A DNA stretch of 64,000 bases from ENR-C587 sp942493235 (GTDB lineage: Bacteria; Bacteroidota; Ignavibacteria; Kapaibacteriales; UBA2268), in the NCBI GenBank assembly GCA_942493235.1, contig OW818676.1, positions 124,001 to 188,000 of the forward strand, in the 5' to 3' direction. The notes beneath the pieces were generated by a model, which worked only from the letters and a program-made list of their open reading frames with translations, made no database searches and was not told the origin of the DNA. Below, piece by piece: positions 61,540 to 64,000 of the stretch. Position 1 is the stretch's first letter, and each line of letters begins with the position of its first letter. Both the position numbers and the translations under genes were made by a program.

Positions 61540-63863
61540 TTATGGCATTACAATAACTGGTTGAGTTAATGTTTCATCACCGGAGCTTACTTTCAAGAAG
61601 TAAGAACCTGCTGATAAGCCACCTTTTTGAGTAAATAAGTCTAACGTCAATGAATGGTTACCTGTATTAAGCAATTGTGTTTGGCTTAATACTAATTCGC
61701 CATTAGCATTGAAGAGTTCGATAGTATAGTTGTCTTCTTCAAATGCGTCAATGCAGAAGTTGATTACGTCTTTTACAGGGTTAGGATTAACTTTACAAAG
61801 TTCGAATTTACCTGTAATTAAGCCATCTTCATCTTCAATAATGTCTTTACTTGAAGTTCTGTATGTAAATTGTACTTGGTTAGGATTAAAGTTCCAAGTA
61901 CCTGTAGTTCCGTTATATGAATAGATTGCAAATACATAATTTGTAGTTCTGCTTAATCCTGTTATAGTAATAGTCGAACCGGTACCGATATAAAGCAGTT
62001 TAGCTGTCGGATTAACAACGCCCGGATTTACACCTTGACCAGCGGTTGCTGATGTAAATACACTGCTTGCATTAAATGTAGCAGTATTGCCATCCATATT
62101 TCCTTCATTAACAATCGGAGTTACTATATCTGTTGAACCTGATATAGCAAATATCATTACTGCTGAACCAGAAGCCCAGTTAATTGTAGCTGTGTTTCTT
62201 GTTACAGAAGCAGATGTTAATGTCGGAGCAGCCGGTTGAACAGGTAATAAGTTAAATGCGTTTGATAAACCACTTGTTAAAGTAGTTGCATTAGCACTTA
62301 ATACCGCATTTACTTGACCATTAATATAAGTATAAGTTACAGGAATAGTTACTTGATTTGTTCCAATAGCTATTGTACCGCTACCGCTAACTGTACCTGT
62401 ACCTGTTTGTAATGTAATAGTTACCGGAGTTGCAATTGTTACGTTAGTTGCTTCGCCGTTTGAGTTGCGTGATTCAACAATAACGTTAAATGAAATTCCG
62501 CTTTCTTGAGTTGTAATATTATTAGTTATTACAAGCTGTGATGCAGGAAGTATAACTGTTAATAGTGCATAATCACTAGTAACTGCATCTCCGCAAGTTC
62601 CGCTTACTATACAGTAGTATTCACTTGCATTATCTGCTACTTGAACATTGCTTACTGTAAGTGAGTTTGTAGTTGATAATACGGTTACATCGCCTGATTT
62701 ATACCAAGCATAAGTTAAACCGTTACCGGTTGCTGTTACATTAAATGTAGCATTGCTACCTACTGCAACAGTAACGTCCTGAGGATGTGCTGTAATAGTA
62801 GTAACAGGCAATACAGTAGTAGTAATTACAGTTGAGTTTGCAGTTGCAGAAGTTACGCAACCATTGCTTACTGTAATTGTACATGATACTTGGTCAGCAT
62901 TAACTAATGCTGTTGTAGTATAAGTATTTTGGTTATTACCAGTATTATTTCCATTTAGTTTCCATTGGTAAGCTACAGTTCCGCCGCCTAAATTATTGGC
63001 AGTTGCTGTAAATGTAACTGATGCGTCGGGACAAATCGTATTGTCCGCATCGTTAGATACTATAGTTACTGTTGGAGTTGATGGTGAAGTAACTGTTAAA
63101 GCTACATTATTTGATTGAACGCCAGGGTCAGTAGTACATCCGTTATCAATTACAACATAGTAAGTACCTGCATTCGCAGCTTGTATATTGTCGATTGTTA
63201 ATGTAGCACCTGATGTTGAAATCAATTGATCTGTAGGAACAGCAACTTTATACCATGAATATGAAAGTCCTGTACCAGCGGCTACTACAGTAAATGTAGC
63301 AGTCGAGCCTTGGCAACCTGATGTGTTTATCGGTTGATTAGTAATGCTTGCTGTAATACAAGCTTCAGTTACAGTAACTGTTTTTACTAATGAAATAGCA
63401 GTACATGTACTTGCATTCGATACTGTTACCGTAACACTCTTATCACCGGTAGTTAACCAGTTAACAATTATTTCTCTTGTACCCTCACCGCCGGTAATTA
63501 TACCGCCATTAACAGCCCAAGTGTAAGAAGTATAGCCTGCTTCAGTAGTTAAAGTCAAAGGTTGACCTTGAGCTATAGAAGCGTTGCCTGTAATTGTAGG
63601 TGTAGTTGGCAATGCGTTTGCAGTACCGACTACTTGTGATATTTCACTTGTGCAACCTGTAACTGTATTTCTTGCTCTGTAATATGCTGTAATAGGTGTA
63701 CCTACGTTTACATTTGTTGTAAATGTATTACTTGCTAATTGAGCTTCAGTAGCAAAGTTATCTAATGACCAATCAATCACACCATTTTCAGAAGCTGTAC
63801 CTGATGTAAATGTAACGTTTCCGTTAGCACATCTGGATTGAGCTGTTGCTATAGTGCCGATTT
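61540..63863. repeat. Long direct repeat, copy 2
   Basis: Partner of 42321-44634. A small number of differences, many of them silent (third positions), separate the copies, apart from the domain around 63180-63300, which is more diverged. Confidence 0.88.
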
Positions 63864-64000
63864 CAGGTATTGTGTTAACTGTAATTGTAATTTGTGCTGT
63901 ATTTTGACAATCATTTGCACCTGTACCTGTAACTGTATATGTAGTAGTTACTGCCGGTGTAACAACTTTAGATGCACCTGCACCCAAACCATTATCCCAA
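61540..64000 (-). CDS. Second giant Ig-like-repeat T9SS protein, 3' part only
   Basis: The last ~820 codons of a gene that continues past the right edge; the frame is open at 64000, reading WDNGLGAGASK. It contains Ig/PKD-like repeats (TYTVTGTGANDC, GNASIAQGQPLTLTTEAGYTSYTW, NTSGCQGSTATFTVVAAGTGLSYSWYK, YQWKLNGNNTGNNQNTY), the invasin-like ESRNSNGEATNVTIATP segment, an FN3 domain and the T9SS tail (CKVNPNPVKDVINFCID... GGLSAGSYFLKVSSGDETLTQPVIVMP). It is a tandem paralogue of the 5836-residue protein upstream in the text but downstream in transcription. The cysteine-bearing tail is kept the same in both, as expected for the sorting signal. Confidence 0.9.
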   Translation of the reverse strand, partial: WDNGLGAGASKVVTPAVTTTYTVTGTGANDCQNTAQITITVNTIPEIGTIATAQSRCANGNVTFTSGTASENGVIDWSLDNFATEAQLASNTFTTNVNVGTPITAYYRARNTVTGCTSEISQVVGTANALPTTPTITGNASIAQGQPLTLTTEAGYTSYTWAVNGGIITGGEGTREIIVNWLTTGDKSVTVTVSNASTCTAISLVKTVTVTEACITASITNQPINTSGCQGSTATFTVVAAGTGLSYSWYKVAVPTDQLISTSGATLTIDNIQAANAGTYYVVIDNGCTTDPGVQSNNVALTVTSPSTPTVTIVSNDADNTICPDASVTFTATANNLGGGTVAYQWKLNGNNTGNNQNTYTTTALVNADQVSCTITVSNGCVTSATANSTVITTTVLPVTTITAHPQDVTVAVGSNATFNVTATGNGLTYAWYKSGDVTVLSTTNSLTVSNVQVADNASEYYCIVSGTCGDAVTSDYALLTVILPASQLVITNNITTQESGISFNVIVESRNSNGEATNVTIATPVTITLQTGTGTVSGSGTIAIGTNQVTIPVTYTYINGQVNAVLSANATTLTSGLSNAFNLLPVQPAAPTLTSASVTRNTATINWASGSAVMIFAISGSTDIVTPIVNEGNMDGNTATFNASSVFTSATAGQGVNPGVVNPTAKLLYIGTGSTITITGLSRTTNYVFAIYSYNGTTGTWNFNPNQVQFTYRTSSKDIIEDEDGLITGKFELCKVNPNPVKDVINFCIDAFEEDNYTIELFNANGELVLSQTQLLNTGNHSLTLDLFTQKGGLSAGSYFLKVSSGDETLTQPVIVMP

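Overview
The window is low-GC chromosomal DNA from a member of the Bacteroidota/FCB group. Four observations point there: several proteins end in a type IX secretion (T9SS, Por) C-terminal sorting domain; a TonB-dependent receptor carries a carboxypeptidase-regulatory-like N-terminus beside a small His/Cys-rich partner; two promoters have the Bacteroidota form (TTTG, about 20 bases, then TAnnTTTG); and T9SS cargo mixes with ordinary housekeeping genes. A Kapabacteria- or Ignavibacteria-like lineage would fit, but sequence reading alone does not settle it.

Layout. 1-4.6 kb is housekeeping: fabH (start only), plsX, rpmF and a DUF177/YceD gene form one leftward operon; ybjN-like and pspA form another; ybaB-recR is a rightward pair. 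4.8-9.5 kb holds one 1540-residue protein with an acyl/AMP ligase at the N-terminus, a long unassigned middle and a GNAT acetyltransferase at the C-terminus. 9.5-20.4 kb has an LRR lipoprotein with a non-standard start, tRNA-Leu(GAG), a RelA/SpoT homologue, GAPDH, an esterase, rplS, plsY, a short release-factor-like gene, dnaA behind a 0.9 kb AT-rich region with a perfect 31-bp direct repeat, and a thiolase. PlsX and PlsY, which act in succession in phospholipid synthesis, are both present but far apart.

20.6-37.5 kb mixes a secreted beta-propeller-like T9SS protein, a probable metal-uptake locus (TonB receptor with a His/Glu-rich insert, a small Cys/His-rich protein and an upstream Rpn-family nuclease), yebC, rpmI, a bifunctional nuclease, a YitT-family membrane protein, an M1-peptidase-like protein that has lost its zinc ligands, rpmB and glyA. 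The gaps here are packed with interspersed palindromic repeats, including two inverted 284-bp copies of a miniature element and a 148-bp exact duplication.

37.6-42.1 kb is a mobile-element zone. An IS4-type element with a 10-bp target duplication has split a T9SS-cargo gene in two, and an IS1634-type element lies next to it. 42.3-59.8 kb is a single gene for a 5836-residue secreted protein made of repeated Ig-like domains with a T9SS tail. An IS630-type element follows, and then the 3' end of a second giant T9SS protein whose last ~780 codons are nearly the same as those of the first. All three insertion sequences have transposase genes interrupted by single-base frame changes, mostly at homopolymer runs.
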